Shown piece after piece: positions 12,483 to 22,245 of a DNA stretch of 56,871 nt. Every line of letters starts with the position of its first letter. Positions within the stretch are counted from its first letter, which is position 1. Below the pieces are notes generated by a model. That model was not told the DNA's origin. It made no database searches and was given only the letters and a program-made list of their open reading frames with translations. The translations under genes and the position numbers were made by a program. Where the stretch lies: the NCBI GenBank assembly GCA_013368375.1, contig JAACJP010000077.1, forward strand, positions 1-56,871, written 5' to 3'. The stretch is from Tricholomella constricta. Lineage: Eukaryota; Basidiomycota; Agaricomycetes; Agaricales; Lyophyllaceae.

Positions 12483-13095
12483 GCAAAGCATGCAAACTCC
12501 GTGCCCTTCTTCGCTACGATGGCCTCAGAGCGCGCAATGTAGTCATCCATCATTCGTGAGAGGCGCACCTTCGTTCAGTTCTCCTCGTGCAACTTGCGCG
12601 CGGTCTGTGGGTGCGCTGCAGAACTTGCGTGGGTTTCGTGGTCGTTCTTCAATTAGTGCTTGTGATCCTGGTCAGACAGCGGCCGCTCCTCCTTGGGATA
12701 AGCGCGCTCGATGTGGTCCACGCACTTGGCGATAATGCACAAACGCTTCGAGAGCTCCTTGTTGTCCTTCTCCAGCTGAGATGACGATGAGACCTTCGGT
12801 GTCGATCGTTTCAAGTTTCTGTCATACAGTCAATAGATACTCTGTATAGTGAAACGGGTGCTCGTACACTTGTCCGCCGGACTCTGAGCATACTTCTTCG
12901 CTTGTCGATTTCAATAGTCTCGAGCTTTTCCTTCGTCCGCCCCCTCTCCTTCCTCTGCATCTCCGCTCCGACCCTCCTACTGTCTTCCTCCTTTCCCCTT
13001 CTCGAGATCTCTGCCCGCTGGCTCGTCTCACGCGGCAAAAATGCATCCTCCACAAACGAGAAGCTACCCGCATTGTGGTCGAGACAAATGGTATG
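12483..13095 (-). pseudogene. eIF3a (TIF32/RPG1) fragment
   Basis: eIF3a is the large scaffold subunit of translation initiation factor 3. The minus strand carries the highly charged helical part after the PCI domain. In order it reads CLDHNAGSFSFVEDAF (end of the PCI region), RAEISRRGKEEDSRR, MQRKERGRTKEKLETIEID, AKKYAQSPADK, ETIDTEGLIVIS, LEKDNKELSKRLCIIAK, HIERAYPKEERPL, and LSRMMDDYIARSEAIVAKKG. These follow the family's order. A one-base loss just before AKKYAQ shifts the frame. An intron of about 49 bp with GTACGA donor and GACAG acceptor is preserved before KLETIDTEG. In-frame stops lie at 12,653-12,655 and 12,575-12,577. The part between the PCI end and the charged helix is shortened. 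It is a decayed DNA-level copy; the N-terminal two thirds and the C-terminus are missing. Confidence 0.85.
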
Positions 13096-13900
13096 CTCAC
13101 TGCGGCGCGCATGACGTGGCGCCTAGCCTAGGTGGTGTCGAAACATTCCATAAACTGCATATGAGCCATTCATAGGCGAAGTAAGAGGAATTGGCAGCAG
13201 AAGAACTTACCGATCACTTCAAATTCAACTCAGAATCGTTGGCCCAGTCACGTCGCCGCTCATTTGACCTGCGTCTGGTCGTGTGACACGTCTGCAAGAT
13301 CATAGAACTGCCATTGTAGGCCCTCACCATCATCTCGTATACTCTACCGCAGCGCTGCATCGAAAGCAACGTCTCGAGATGCATATGTGGACGCTCCCCT
13401 CCGCTGTCCTCAGAAACTTCGGGCTTGACCTCGGCGTCCTCGACGGCTGTCAGTGAAAAGACAGAGGGAGGAGACAATTCTGGCACTTGTAGGCAGCGGC
13501 GACGGCGGCGGCGGTCGTGATGCTTGGGTCTGCTGAGGCACGGGAGACGCTGGCGCTGGTGCTGATACTGGCGAGGTAGTGTGGTTGGTGGTGCTGGTGG
13601 ACTTGGTTGGTAGGCAGCGGGATATCGAGGGCGAGGTGAAGGGTAAGGGGCGGGCTGTGGAGAGACGAGTCGGTATGTGCCCAGACCGCAAAGGAAACGG
13701 GATAAAGCAAATGGGCCGGGGAGAATGAAGAGGAAAATAGAACAGAAATGGGGGACGTACGTTTCTGATCATCTGAGTGTCGAGTGGCTTAAAGGATCGC
13801 AGGATGGCCAGGGTGGTGGAGTAGGTGTGCGTGAGTGTCACTGAAGTCAGGTGCAGGCTCCTCGGCAACTGCCATGACGGCGAGTGGGATGGAAGCGAAT
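13096..13900 (-). other. Unassigned gene-derived stretch
   Basis: Minus-strand frames here include an acidic segment (AVEDAEVKPEVSEDSGG, about 13,390-13,450) followed by LETLLSMQRCGRVYEMM, and serine/proline-rich frames at 13,450-13,870. A TCACTGAC..CAG-type boundary and GTACGTCC near 13,760 look like intron signals. It lies between the eIF3a and glycosyltransferase fragments and could contain more of either, but I cannot match it to a known domain. Confidence 0.3.
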
Positions 13901-13909
13901 AGGGTCGAT

Positions 13910-14772
13910 CGTGTTTCCGACGCCGGGGAAGACAACTGTGCAGGTGAGGAGGATCTCGAAGGAGTGCAGGTAGAAGCGGCAGAGCTGGGGTACGGGTGCT
14001 AGGAGGAGGTAGTTGAGAATTGAGCCGAGGGTTGCGCTGCGATGCCGTCTGTGTTGCATAACCACCAAAGTCAGCGATGGTTCAAGTAGCAGAGAGGCAA
14101 CGTACAGTAGGCGAACATGTCTGCAGCGCGGAAGGGAAGACGGCAGTGTGAGTGCGACGTCGGGAAGTAGAAGAAGGAGAGGGTACGAACACGACATCGA
14201 ATCTTGCAGTGTACAGGCGCACTCGACCAGACGAAGGCCCGGAGCTGGGGACTGATGAGTCCATCCTTCCACCACTTGACGAGTGGGTCGAATGTGATCT
14301 CGTTATCCTGTATACCCGCCGCACGTATCACATCAGCTTCAGCTCCCTTCACCCAAAAAGAAAAAAAGCGAAAGAAGACAAGGAACAGAAAAAACGAAAA
14401 TGGGAAAAGAAAAAAGGTAAAAAGAAGAAGCAGAAGACGACTGACCATGCGCATACGTCTGCCACCTTGCAAGGTCGACACACCACGGTCAACGACACCC
14501 CTTCCTTGGACCCTCTCTCCGAATACGTCGCCCACCTCAGCATATACCCCTTCAACAACATGCTCAGTGCCAAATCAAAGTCCTCCGAGACGCATTCGCC
14601 TCGCTTCACTGCTTCTTCCTCCCCCTTCGGATCCATGAAGTCGACGAAGGCAGCGTCCTGCACGGCCGACCAGCGCAGGAAGATGTTGTGCCCGACGAAA
14701 GGCGCGACCTCGCCATTGGCGCACCCGAGCGAGATACACTTGTTGATGCGCCGCGTGAAGTGCGTATCCCGT
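13910..14772 (-). pseudogene. Fungal family-2 glycosyltransferase fragment
   Basis: This is part of a large fungal membrane glycosyltransferase of the GT2 (cellulose/chitin/hyaluronan synthase-like) superfamily. Exon 1 (about 14,446-14,772) reads FTRRINKCISLGCANGEVAPFVGHNIFLRW in two runs, then VSEDFDLALSMLLKGYMLRW and KEGVSLT. VSEDFD carries the conserved ED pair. A one-base shift near 14,480 precedes DLARWQTYAHG, the counterpart of the family's (Q/R)RW motif. Intron 14,308-14,445 follows. Exon 2 reads NEITFDPLVKWWKDG and LRAFVWSSAPVHCKI. After a further intron, a 15-nt piece (14,106-14,120) gives MFAY, and intron 14,049-14,105 has a CTGAC branch site. The last exon has a frame change and then GSILNYLLLAPVPQL and FYLHSFEILLTCTVVFPGVG, the start of the transmembrane part. 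The N-terminal catalytic half (DxD region) and most membrane segments are absent. Confidence 0.85.
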
Positions 14773-14924
14773 ATTTAAAGTGCTTGTGTGGGTGGCTGTA
14801 TGTGAGAGCACGGACGCGGGCTGGGCGGAGATTTGAGGATGGCGCAGTGAAGCTATGGAATGAGGCGCAGTGAGCGAGCGGAGGAGCATAGGAACATACG
14901 TACTTACTTTAGTGGTCGCGCGAC

Positions 14925-15185
14925 ATGACCTTCCTCGATGGTCCTCTTCGCACGGTCTACACCCCAGGTGAGTGGTGCATGGGATTGAGAGGGAGAAGAG
15001 CGGAACGTACCAGCGATTTCCCAGAGTTGCACGCCATCCATCCCCTTCTCGCGCGGTACGGTACACCACAGCATGATGTCGAGCGAGTAGAGACGACCCA
15101 GAGTCCCGTGTGAGCCAAATGCTCGCCTGCAGCAGCGCCGAAAATCGCATCCAGACATGGCTTGAGGGAAGGCATCATGCGCGCG
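14925..15185 (-). pseudogene. Unassigned exon pair, copy A (LWEIAG)
   Basis: Minus-strand frames read ARMMPSLKPCLDAIFGAA, then after a frame change LYSLDIMLWCTVPREKGMDG and VQLWEIAG. A GTACGT-started intron of about 50 bp follows, then VDRAKRTIEEGHVARPL. The same arrangement, including the intron position, occurs at 39,450-39,730 (copy B), where it reads LLEITR..VRRETGVNGVKL.KIAG. The pairing across two loci shows it derives from a real gene, but I do not recognise the family. Confidence 0.5.
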
Positions 15186-15900
15186 AGTAGCAGTAGTCCT
15201 CGTATATCCACCGTGGCGGCGCCCTCCCAGTCGGAGGAGGATACGGCGGACATGGAGGAGGGTGCCAGGGAGGGGCGGCGCGTGCGTTCGAGGTGTCAGC
15301 GTCATCCGTAAACGGGAAGGGGGCGGGGTCATCGAACGGGGCCATGGGTTCGTGCGCGGGAGGGGGACTCATGGGGAAGGAGCTGGTGAAGGAGTGTTGA
15401 AAGGGTGTGTGTGGGCGAAGGCGGGAACTCGGTTTCGTAGTCTTCATCTTTGACGGCCTTGGATTTGGGTCTGCAGCAATGAGAGTGGGAGGGGAAGGGG
15501 GTGCGCGGTGAAGCGAGAGCTGGACGGGTAGAGCGGGGCCATAGGTGGGAAGGACAGTCGTTGGGCAGGCAGGGAGGAGGTGAAGGAGGGAAGGTGACCG
15601 CAAGCTTGAGTTGCAGTTCGTGAACAATGAGGAGGGGGCGGGGGTAGAATCGAAGTTGTTGAACGCCCGCTGCATCTGTGTGATGTCCCCCTCGAGCTCG
15701 TCCTCCGCGTCAAGTGTGCCAAAACAAGTGCCAGCGCCGTGTCTCGTCTCGGTGTCCTCGTACTCCAGCCCGCTATCGGTGTCACCTTCGTTGCTGCTGC
15801 TGTACTTGCTCCCCTCACTTATCACACTCTCCCTAATGCTCTTCCTCCACATGCCCAGCCTGGTCGTATCCCTCTCCACCTCTTTATCCCCCCGGCGCAA
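15175..15900 (-). CDS. 241-codon acidic/proline-rich frame, unrecognised
   Basis: A long open minus-strand frame without stops. The first ~80 residues are rich in Ser, Glu and Asp (SVISEGSKYSSSNEGDTDSG, then EYEDTETRHG). The rest is proline-rich and low in complexity. It ends by running into the MMPSLKP/LWEIAG fragment in another frame. It is most likely one disordered exon of a broken gene. No start context or conserved domain supports a separate protein. Confidence 0.25.
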   Translation of the reverse strand: MRRGDKEVERDTTRLGMWRKSIRESVISEGSKYSSSNEGDTDSGLEYEDTETRHGAGTCFGTLDAEDELEGDITQMQRAFNNFDSTPAPSSLFTNCNSSLRSPSLLHLLPACPTTVLPTYGPALPVQLSLHRAPPSPPTLIAADPNPRPSKMKTTKPSSRLRPHTPFQHSFTSSFPMSPPPAHEPMAPFDDPAPFPFTDDADTSNARAAPPWHPPPCPPYPPPTGRAPPRWIYEDYCYSRA

Positions 15901-15913
15901 GCCAACAACAAGA

Positions 15914-16760
15914 CTACCCAGTGCCGACCCCCGCCGTTTGATTCCAACCCTCTTGACACTCCCCGGCGTCCCAAGACCAGCTTATCCAAGTCGGAAATGG
16001 ATCACCTGTCATACGAGCCGCCGTCTGCGAGGTCTTGCAGCAAAGAGAGGCCGATGCTGACTTCGCCATGAGATAGTGCGAGGGAGATGCGCGAATTCTC
16101 GTCAAAACAAGTGCTTGTGGAGGTGTCGAGGAGGGTTGAGGAGGGAGGCGAGGGGAGCCTGGTGCTGGCATTGGGCGTGGTGGTGATGGCGGTGAAGGAA
16201 GAGGAGGGTGGTGCTTTAGGCTCGGGATGCAGAGAGGTGGCAAAGTTGGTAGTGTCCGTGTGGTAGGTGCTGTCGGCGTCGATTTCGTGCATGGGAGTAG
16301 GATGAGAGAGGGAAGGCATGACGAGAGGAGTTGTTTGTATGAGAGCGGGAGGAGTAAGTAGCCCTCGTGGGCTCGAGGGGTGGCCAAAGAGGTGGACGAA
16401 TGGCTTGGAAACGCAGAGGTGGGTGCAGGCGTTGAGCGGGCCAACGATCTTGTAGGGTGCGATGAGGGCGGCGCAGGGGATGGGGGTGGTGGTGTGGACG
16501 GCATAGACTAGGGGCCGGCGTGGCGACGGAGCTGCTCGCGGATGAACGGGGCAGGGACGATATTGATGTGATGGGGACGTGGGAGTGCGAGGAGGTCGCC
16601 GATGTCGACGACGATGATGTCGAGGTTGTCGTCGGTCGTGGACGATGGAGGGGGTATGGCAAAGGAGACTGGACGTCTGCGACGGAAGGGGTTGGAGTTG
16701 TCGATGGCAGGGGTGCTAGCTCTTGGACGATGCAAAATACGCCGCATGGCACCCACTAAC
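15914..16760 (-). pseudogene. Unassigned gene fragment downstream of PSD
   Basis: Joining two frames gives a protein-like run: DDNLDIIVVDIGDLLALPRP, HHINIVPAPFIREQLRRHAG, then after a one-base shift LVYAVHTTTPIPCAALIAPY and KIVGPLNACTHLCVSKPFVH, then a Ser/Pro-rich stretch ending ..LALSHGEVSIGLSLLQDLAD. The regular mix of hydrophobic and charged residues suggests a former exon, but I cannot name the family. It lies on the strand and side expected for sequence following the PSD fragment, though nothing in it is PSD. Confidence 0.35.
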
Positions 16761-16914
16761 CCGAGCAGTCATCACAGGCAATGCTGAAGCCATCTTGACA
16801 GTCGAAGCACAAATGCAGGTGATGCTTCTTCGTGATCTTGTTCTTGGACGGCACTGGAGGATAAAGAGTGTTTGGAAGTGCTGCCTCAGGCGAGAACCGC
16901 CGTAACGCCTTGAA

Positions 16915-17200
16915 GAGTGCTCCTTCCGCGTGGCGTCTCGACGCACCCACTGCATACCGGGCGTTAGTTTCAGGAGCAGGTCCTCGTCCCAGACCACCTT
17001 GTCCTTTTCGAAAAGGACTACGCTCGTCGACCCTCCTACACCCGACGATTTGACCTGTGTGAGTAAAAAAGAAAGAGCAACAACGAGCGAAGCGAGACGC
17101 ACCAAAAGCCAAAGTACCCAAACTCCTGGCCGCGCAGCACCTGTTCACCAGCTCCCACGCAGCACTCGGACAACAGCTTGACAGTGTCGACGTGTAGCGA
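16915..17200 (-). pseudogene. Phosphatidylserine decarboxylase fragment (copy A)
   Basis: PSD makes phosphatidylethanolamine from phosphatidylserine and matures by self-cleavage at a (L/G)GST motif, the serine becoming the pyruvoyl group. The first exon reads LHVDTVKLLSECCVGAGEQV and LRGQEFGYFGF, the family's ..R.G.ELGYF.FG block. A 48-bp intron (17,055-17,102; GTGCGT donor, ACACAG acceptor) follows. The second exon reads VGGSTSVVLFEKDKVVWDED, so the GGST cleavage motif and the VVLFEK...WDEDLL block are visible. The exon junction is out of frame by one base, and the usual ETLVRVG.GIG end is blurred (WVRRDATRKE). Only the C-terminal end of the enzyme is present. A second, more decayed copy is at 33,060-33,436. 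Confidence 0.8.
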
Positions 17201-17288
17201 GGTAAAGTGAAGTGGTGACAGCCTAGCGGGTGAAGCCCATCAAAGGGAGCTGTGACGAAGTCAGCGATAAGCAGTTACACGAGAGTGA

Positions 17289-17475
17289 GAGTCAGCACAC
17301 ACCAGTGGGTGGATTGCGGCGGCGCCGGTGTCGAGGTCGTCTTGGGACTTGTGCCGGTTTCGGTCGCCTGCGCAACGAGGCGTGGCGCCATTCAGACGGG
17401 TGATCGGTGGCTGTACACCGCCGTTTCCACATTTGAAGAAAAGTCGTCGAAAGGACAACTAGTTGGCCCGAACTC
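17289..17475 (-). pseudogene. Unassigned repeated exon piece (DLDTGAAA)
   Basis: The minus strand reads GGVQPPITRLNGATPRCAGD then HKSQDDLDTGAAAIHPLVC. The plus strand at 20,420-20,590 reads ATDQSQGIAP.. then SLASLNDLDTGAAAPLLAVR, and 39,820-39,890 (+) reads VVQPPISPSPRRHAQS. All three contain the 11-mer GTACAGCCACC or an extended form. They look like three scattered copies of the same gene-derived or repeat-derived segment; the source is unknown. Confidence 0.4.
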
Positions 17476-17757
17476 ACTGATACACTTTCAAATCATTGTT
17501 CGATCTTTTGGGCGGAGTGCGTTGCATTCGACGCTCAGTCAACACCGTAGAGATGGCCACACCGTGGATTTGCGATTTTGGGCGCTTAAGACGTCTTCCT
17601 GGTGCGTTCTTTGAAATCAATTTCAAGCTGCGCATGAAGACTGAGCGTTAACCAGATTGTCAGCGACCACGTCGAATCGCCAACCGAGAATCCCGACAGC
17701 ACCCCGAACCGCACAGGTGACAGGCGTCTCTACGAACCAGGAAGACGTCGGTTAGAC

Positions 17758-18640
17758 GTGCCAACGATCCCACACGAAAAGCGACGCCTCTCCACATGTG
17801 TAAGTATGATTATCCTGAGCGCCCGTATCACCGATTTATTGTTGACGATTCTGAACCAAGCGTGTCATGAGTGTAATAAAAAGTACGAACCCACTCAGCG
17901 GAAAGGAAGCCAAGGCATGTTTAGGCGGCCGATTGGTACAGTTCGTGAACGTGCTTCGACTTGCGTGATGAGGCGGGACCCCATCGCACGATCTCGTATG
18001 ACCACCGCACAGGGACTGACACCAAGTTCAGAGCAACAGCAGCCAAGCAGCTAACCCTACGTGTCAATGTCCTGTTGACCACGACGAAACCCAATCTCCC
18101 GGAGGCTTCGGCTTTACCATGTGTAACACACAGCCCCTCTGGTTATGCCTTTGTGCGACGCTGAGTTTCGTTTTTCGCCACGTTTTGTCGAGGACAGCGG
18201 TGCGGTCTCAAATTTCAATGAAAGCCGCCCATGCTACGCCTGTCCGTGGCGTCGCATGGAAGGAGCTTTCAGGTGGAGGGCGCACCCTGTCGGGCGATTC
18301 GACCTTCTCGCACTTCGGAAATTGGAACATCATCGTGCTGCGCAGTCGTAAAACGCCTGCGAGAAATATCGCCCCTTTGTGTTTGCTGTGCAGCTCGACG
18401 ATGGGGGGCTGATGCGTTTGTGGCTCGTGTGTATGTATAGATTACAGCGATCGAGCCGACTGTTGCAGAAGATCGTCATCAGTGCGTTCGTGCTTTCTTT
18501 GCACAGGTGCTTATGTACTTTGACTTATGCAGATACTGGTGCACACAGCTACCCTGGGCAGCCGGAGAGCGTCATCATCCGCGAAAAATTAGAAAGGCCC
18601 GGAACGAGTAATCTTCTCTCTGGCTTGTACTATTGTTTAT
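17758..18640 (+). pseudogene. Unassigned plus-strand gene remnant
   Basis: Exon-like pieces with a good intron at 17,800-17,860 (GTAAGT donor, TTGAC branch, AAG acceptor). Frames include KSTNPLSGKEAKACLGGRLV, LTLRVNVLLTTTKPNLPEA, ESRPCYACPWRRMEGAFRWR, and KYRPFVFAVQLDDGGLMRLW after a stop. Continuity needs several frame changes and stops. I do not recognise the family. Confidence 0.3.
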
Positions 18641-19620
18641 GACTATATGGGTCTATTCACCGTATCTTATCTTGTATATCTACCAACGATTTCGCAGAGG
18701 GTGTTGAAATCAAGGAAAAGAGACCATCAGGATGATATACAACTTCGAGAACGGCTTCCTTCTCAATCCAAGTGCGTGATTATTCTTCAGCCGCTGTGTT
18801 CCCCATGCCATGGATTCGCTTCGATCTAAAGAAAGCCGTGGCTTTATGCACTCAAGCTCGTCGTCGCGGTGTTTGGCGGTGGTGAATTCAGCAATAGTAT
18901 TGCCATGTCTGCACGACTGTGAGCATCGGGGTGAGTAGACTGTCGTCATCTGTGCCCATACCGGCACACCTTGTACTGCTCGAGCGCACTGGTGTAGTAG
19001 ATGAGTGTGCTCGCCTCAAGCACCGACCCCGATCACATTCCCATCCCAAGCGCCAGGTCCGGGTACACACCACCTACGCCCAAGCCTGCCGATGCGATAT
19101 CATCGAAATCCATCGAAACCGCAGACGCAGATGCCCGCGCCCTGCATGCCGTGGATGTCGACTGCTGTTTCCCTGCCGTGCCTTTCCCATATCCCTGCCC
19201 CTGTCCCTGCCCCCACCCCACCTCGAGCCCGTCGAGCACATGTACCCGCAGCAGCACAGGCACGAGTGTGATGCTGAGCACAATCGTTTACCCTACCCCC
19301 TAAGTGCTAAGACACTATCACATCACCACGCGCCCGCCCGCGTCCGTCTGAGCCCTCAGCCGCACGAACACCATCGTCAGCGTCATCTTCACTCCATCCC
19401 GTCCCCTTCCCCATCGCCCTCGCCTTGTCCACCCCCACCTCCGTCCCTTCCGCGCCAATCCTCCAACAGCGCCTGCACATGACCACCCGCCGGAGTGGCC
19501 TCCCCAGCATAATCCAACATGTACCTTCCACAACCCTCCAGTTCCTTTGCTGAGACGATCGCACCAAGGGCGCGGTGAACCGAAAGTAGAAGGGGAGCCC
19601 CGGGATCAAGGTGTGATCCA
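18640..19620. other. No clear feature; proline-rich frames
   Basis: Both strands have short open frames, mostly Ser/Pro-rich on plus and Gly/Arg-rich on minus, as expected from GC-skewed DNA. A possible minus-strand exon reads LPFYFRFTAPLVRSSQQRNW (about 19,550-19,610) followed by a GTACAT..TGCAG intron-like stretch. I cannot assign it. Confidence 0.3.
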
Positions 19621-19624
19621 AACG

Positions 19625-19875
19625 GTTACTTGCTGGACTTCGTGTACGGCGTTCAGCTGGGGGAGACGGTGTCGAGAATGGCGTTCGAGAGCGGCTTGAG
19701 GGATTGCACGACAGTGAAGGTGTACATGGCAGGTGACACGATCTTGACGGGCTCCTCGGCGAGGACTATGACGGCACCTGTAGGGTGGAAGCAGATGGGT
19801 TCGATTATTGAGGTCAAGGCCACGGACAGGCGGACTGGCAGTGAGGAGGGAGGACTGGAAGGCGGCAATGCGGGT
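19625..19875 (-). pseudogene. Unassigned exon (QSLKPLSNAILDTVSPS)
   Basis: The minus strand reads RLSVALTSIIEPICFHPTGA, VIVLAEEPVKIVSPAMYTFT and VVQSLKPLSNAILDTVSPS. At 39,660-39,790 (minus) the order RLYLSLSITIDTGICF .. LQSLKPRLSANLNTD recurs, and 15,130-15,180 has PSLKPCLDAIFG. These three loci seem to hold pieces of one gene or family, unknown to me. Confidence 0.4.
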
Positions 19876-20351
19876 GCGGCGAGGTTCGTGTGCTGTGAGC
19901 CTGGTCAGAGACTTGATGGGTGTAAGTGGAGAAACATACGAGCGGGATGGTAATGGCGAGGACGGTGGGGATGCCCTGTTCGCTAGTGAAAACGAGGCGT
20001 GCGCCGCTGTCGGTATGCTGGAATAAGACGCCTAAAACGATGCAACTGGTGCTAGAGGATGGAGGTGAGTAGAGACTGTTCCAGGTGCAATGATGTGCGT
20101 GAAGTTGATACGCACGGACATGGGCATAGACATTGTTAGGTCGTGCGGGGCGACTAGCTTCGCGGCAGAAGGACTACAGGCCATTTGAGCGATCTGTGCA
20201 TACGTCTATTAATGAGATACGTGGAGAATGTATGATCAAATGGTGAAGTTACTCACCGCATCGTCATTTGACACAACTGTTGTAGCTGAGATTGAGTGAG
20301 GGCCTAGCGACAGAAGGCATCGCGGTACAAGAAGGTCCGAGGTGTGCACGT

Positions 20352-20376
20352 GCGGCACCCTCAGTGAGGGTGCCGC
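20352..20376. repeat. Extended CCCTCAGTGAGGG palindrome
   Basis: Here the inverted repeat reaches 12-bp perfect arms (GCGGCACCCTCA and TGAGGGTGCCGC) around one central G. A partial second half (TGACTGAGGGCGCC) follows within 10 bp. Upstream are AAGAAGGTCCGAGGTG and downstream TTGAAA, the flanks shared with 12.44 and 42.2 kb. Confidence 0.9.
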
Positions 20377-20394
20377 ATCCTGACTGAGGGCGCC

Positions 20395-20600
20395 TTGAAA
20401 GAAAACAGTTGTCCTCGACCAAGTCTGCATGTTGGTGCCTGGTGGTACAGCCACCGATCAGTCACAAGGTATTGCTCCCACGCCTCCTCATCGACATCGA
20501 CACAGCCTTGCCTCGCTGAACGATCTCGACACCGGCGCCGCTGCACCTCTCCTCGCCGTCCGCTGTGTCTCTGGTGTGTACTTTGGTTTTAACTCTGACA
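20395..20600 (+). pseudogene. Second copy of the DLDTGAAA piece
   Basis: Reads VPGGTATDQSQGIAPTPP and HRHRHSLASLNDLDTGAAAP on plus. It shares GTACAGCCACCGATCAG with 39,825-39,843. See 17,289-17,475 for the related piece. No known family recognised. Confidence 0.35.
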
Positions 20601-20779
20601 TGACAATTAATGTACACGCAAAGGAAAGGCACCAAAAACCCTCCAGCCCCCCCCACAGAAACGCGATATGAAGAGCGACAAGTGGACATAGAACAGCAGC
20701 CACTCTCGATCGCGATTTCGAGTGCGACATGACATTCCGTCGCGCTCAGACTAGGACACGGAGAGGGAGAGGGAGAGTA

Positions 20780-21075
20780 GGATGTTGTTCAAGGTGCGCA
20801 AACGCTGGATTGACCGCGAGTCGGAGGCGCTCAGTGTCAGTGCGCCCCAGACCCGCAAACCGCACCTGCACCCATACCGGATCCTGCACCAGGAGACGTG
20901 CGCAAGCACGGTGCGTGTCTCTTATAGTACTTTCTCCTTTATCTTGCTAACGCCAACTCGCCTTGTCGTCTGCAGCGCCTCTTCCACCACTACCTAGGTC
21001 AAGACCGAAACCGAGACTGCCATCGCCCAGGCCACGACGAAAACAACGACGTCAGCGGCAGCAGCAGCAGATGCT
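20780..21075 (+). pseudogene. RKRWI exon pair, copy A
   Basis: Exon 1 reads MLFKVRKRWIDRESEAL and HPYRILHQETCAS. An intron from about 20,910 (GTGCGTGT) to TCTGCAG at about 20,976 follows, and exon 2 reads RLFHHYLGQDRNRDC.. The copy at 33,600-33,900 on the minus strand has the same exon, a matching intron (CTTATAGT-like start, CGTCATCTGCAG end) and CGCCTCCTCCACCAC after it. The two copies are in opposite orientation. The source gene is unknown to me. Confidence 0.5.
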
Positions 21076-22240
21076 CCATCGCAGACTCAGCCGTAACACT
21101 GAAACTGCAGCCCACGCGAACGCTGCACCCCCACCGCTCTACCAACAACTTCCCCAATAATTACATCCCCAACTTCCATCACCATTACCGCCGCCGCCGC
21201 CGCTGCTGACAGCCTCGCCCTCTGCGTCTGTCCGCGTCGCTCCCTCGTCTTGCCTCTCCTGCCACAGGTGCCCATGCCTGAGCCTGTGGCGGTGGGTTCG
21301 AGCGCTCTGCAGGGCCTAAAGAGGGAAAGGGAAGGAGGAAAGGGATGGGAGGAGGTGTCGGGTTCACTTGGGCCGCTTGCCTCCGCCTCTGCCGTTGCTG
21401 AGAGTGAGAGTGAGAGGCCCCCTCCTGTGCTATTACCTGCACTTGAACTCGTAACCGACCCATTCCCCACCACGATCGTGCTCGCCCGTGCCCGCACCCA
21501 TGCCCACCCTGCTACCCCCCATCCGATGCCGTCAAAGGGGAAGATGTCCTTGCGGCATCACATGTTGGAGAAGGAGCGCAAGGAGGAGGAGGACCGAGAC
21601 CGAGTGAGGGACAGGGCTGTGTCGGGCTTCGGGAATGGGAGGGGGAGGGGGAGCGAGAGTGGCGGAGGAAACGGCGTGTCCTGCCGCTGCCGCTACCACT
21701 GTGAAGGATGAGGATGCGGAGATCTAGGTGGAGGTGGAGGTGGTGGATGGACTCCCGCCGTCGCCGTCGCGGTACCCCGTTGTTTCGACACCAACAGAGT
21801 CTCCTCTCCACCGTCGTCCCTTTGCCCTAGCTACACCCACCCACCTCAAAGCCCATCGCGCCCCTTCCCCCTACTCACGCCCAAGCCATGACGGAACTCG
21901 TCGAGCTGCTTATTCCTGGCAGGGGAGCATCGCGCGCGCTGCAGCGTGGCACTCGGTACACATTGTTTACTTTTAGCTCGACGTCAATTAATTCAACAGT
22001 AGGTACAAAGTTGGCTATTTACTCCTTACAATAATTAGGGTACCATGCATATACATGTTGTGCCATGCTACTACGTCTCACGCTGAAAGACGAAAACTGA
22101 TATGTGTTTGAGATACACACAGTGAGAGCAAAAATTAAAGGAAGGTAACTTCGAAGCTCCGGGCATATGGATAACTGAATTTGCCCAGCAGTGGTTTTGT
22201 CATTAGGACACATTTCATATAGCATAAACATATTGTGTCA
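21076..22240. other. No clear gene; GC-rich then AT-rich spacer
   Basis: From 21,076 to about 21,960 there are GC-rich, low-complexity frames (Arg/Ser/Pro, GGA-rich) without domains. From about 21,960 the DNA turns AT-rich. Weak similarity between 22,150-22,245 and 43,950-44,065 (AAGCTCC, GGACACATT) suggests that the repeated element that follows may start further left than I can fix. Confidence 0.4.
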
Positions 22241-22245
22241 ATTGT

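Noticed and set aside
11740..12495. 251-codon minus frame as one gene
   Set aside because: It reads ankyrin and intron sequence out of register (Pro/Ser/Thr-rich); the meaningful frames are the shorter ones annotated.
14340..14430. Poly-A tail of a retroposed copy (A-rich run)
   Set aside because: On the coding strand it is a pyrimidine-rich run inside a GT-AG intron of the glycosyltransferase fragment.
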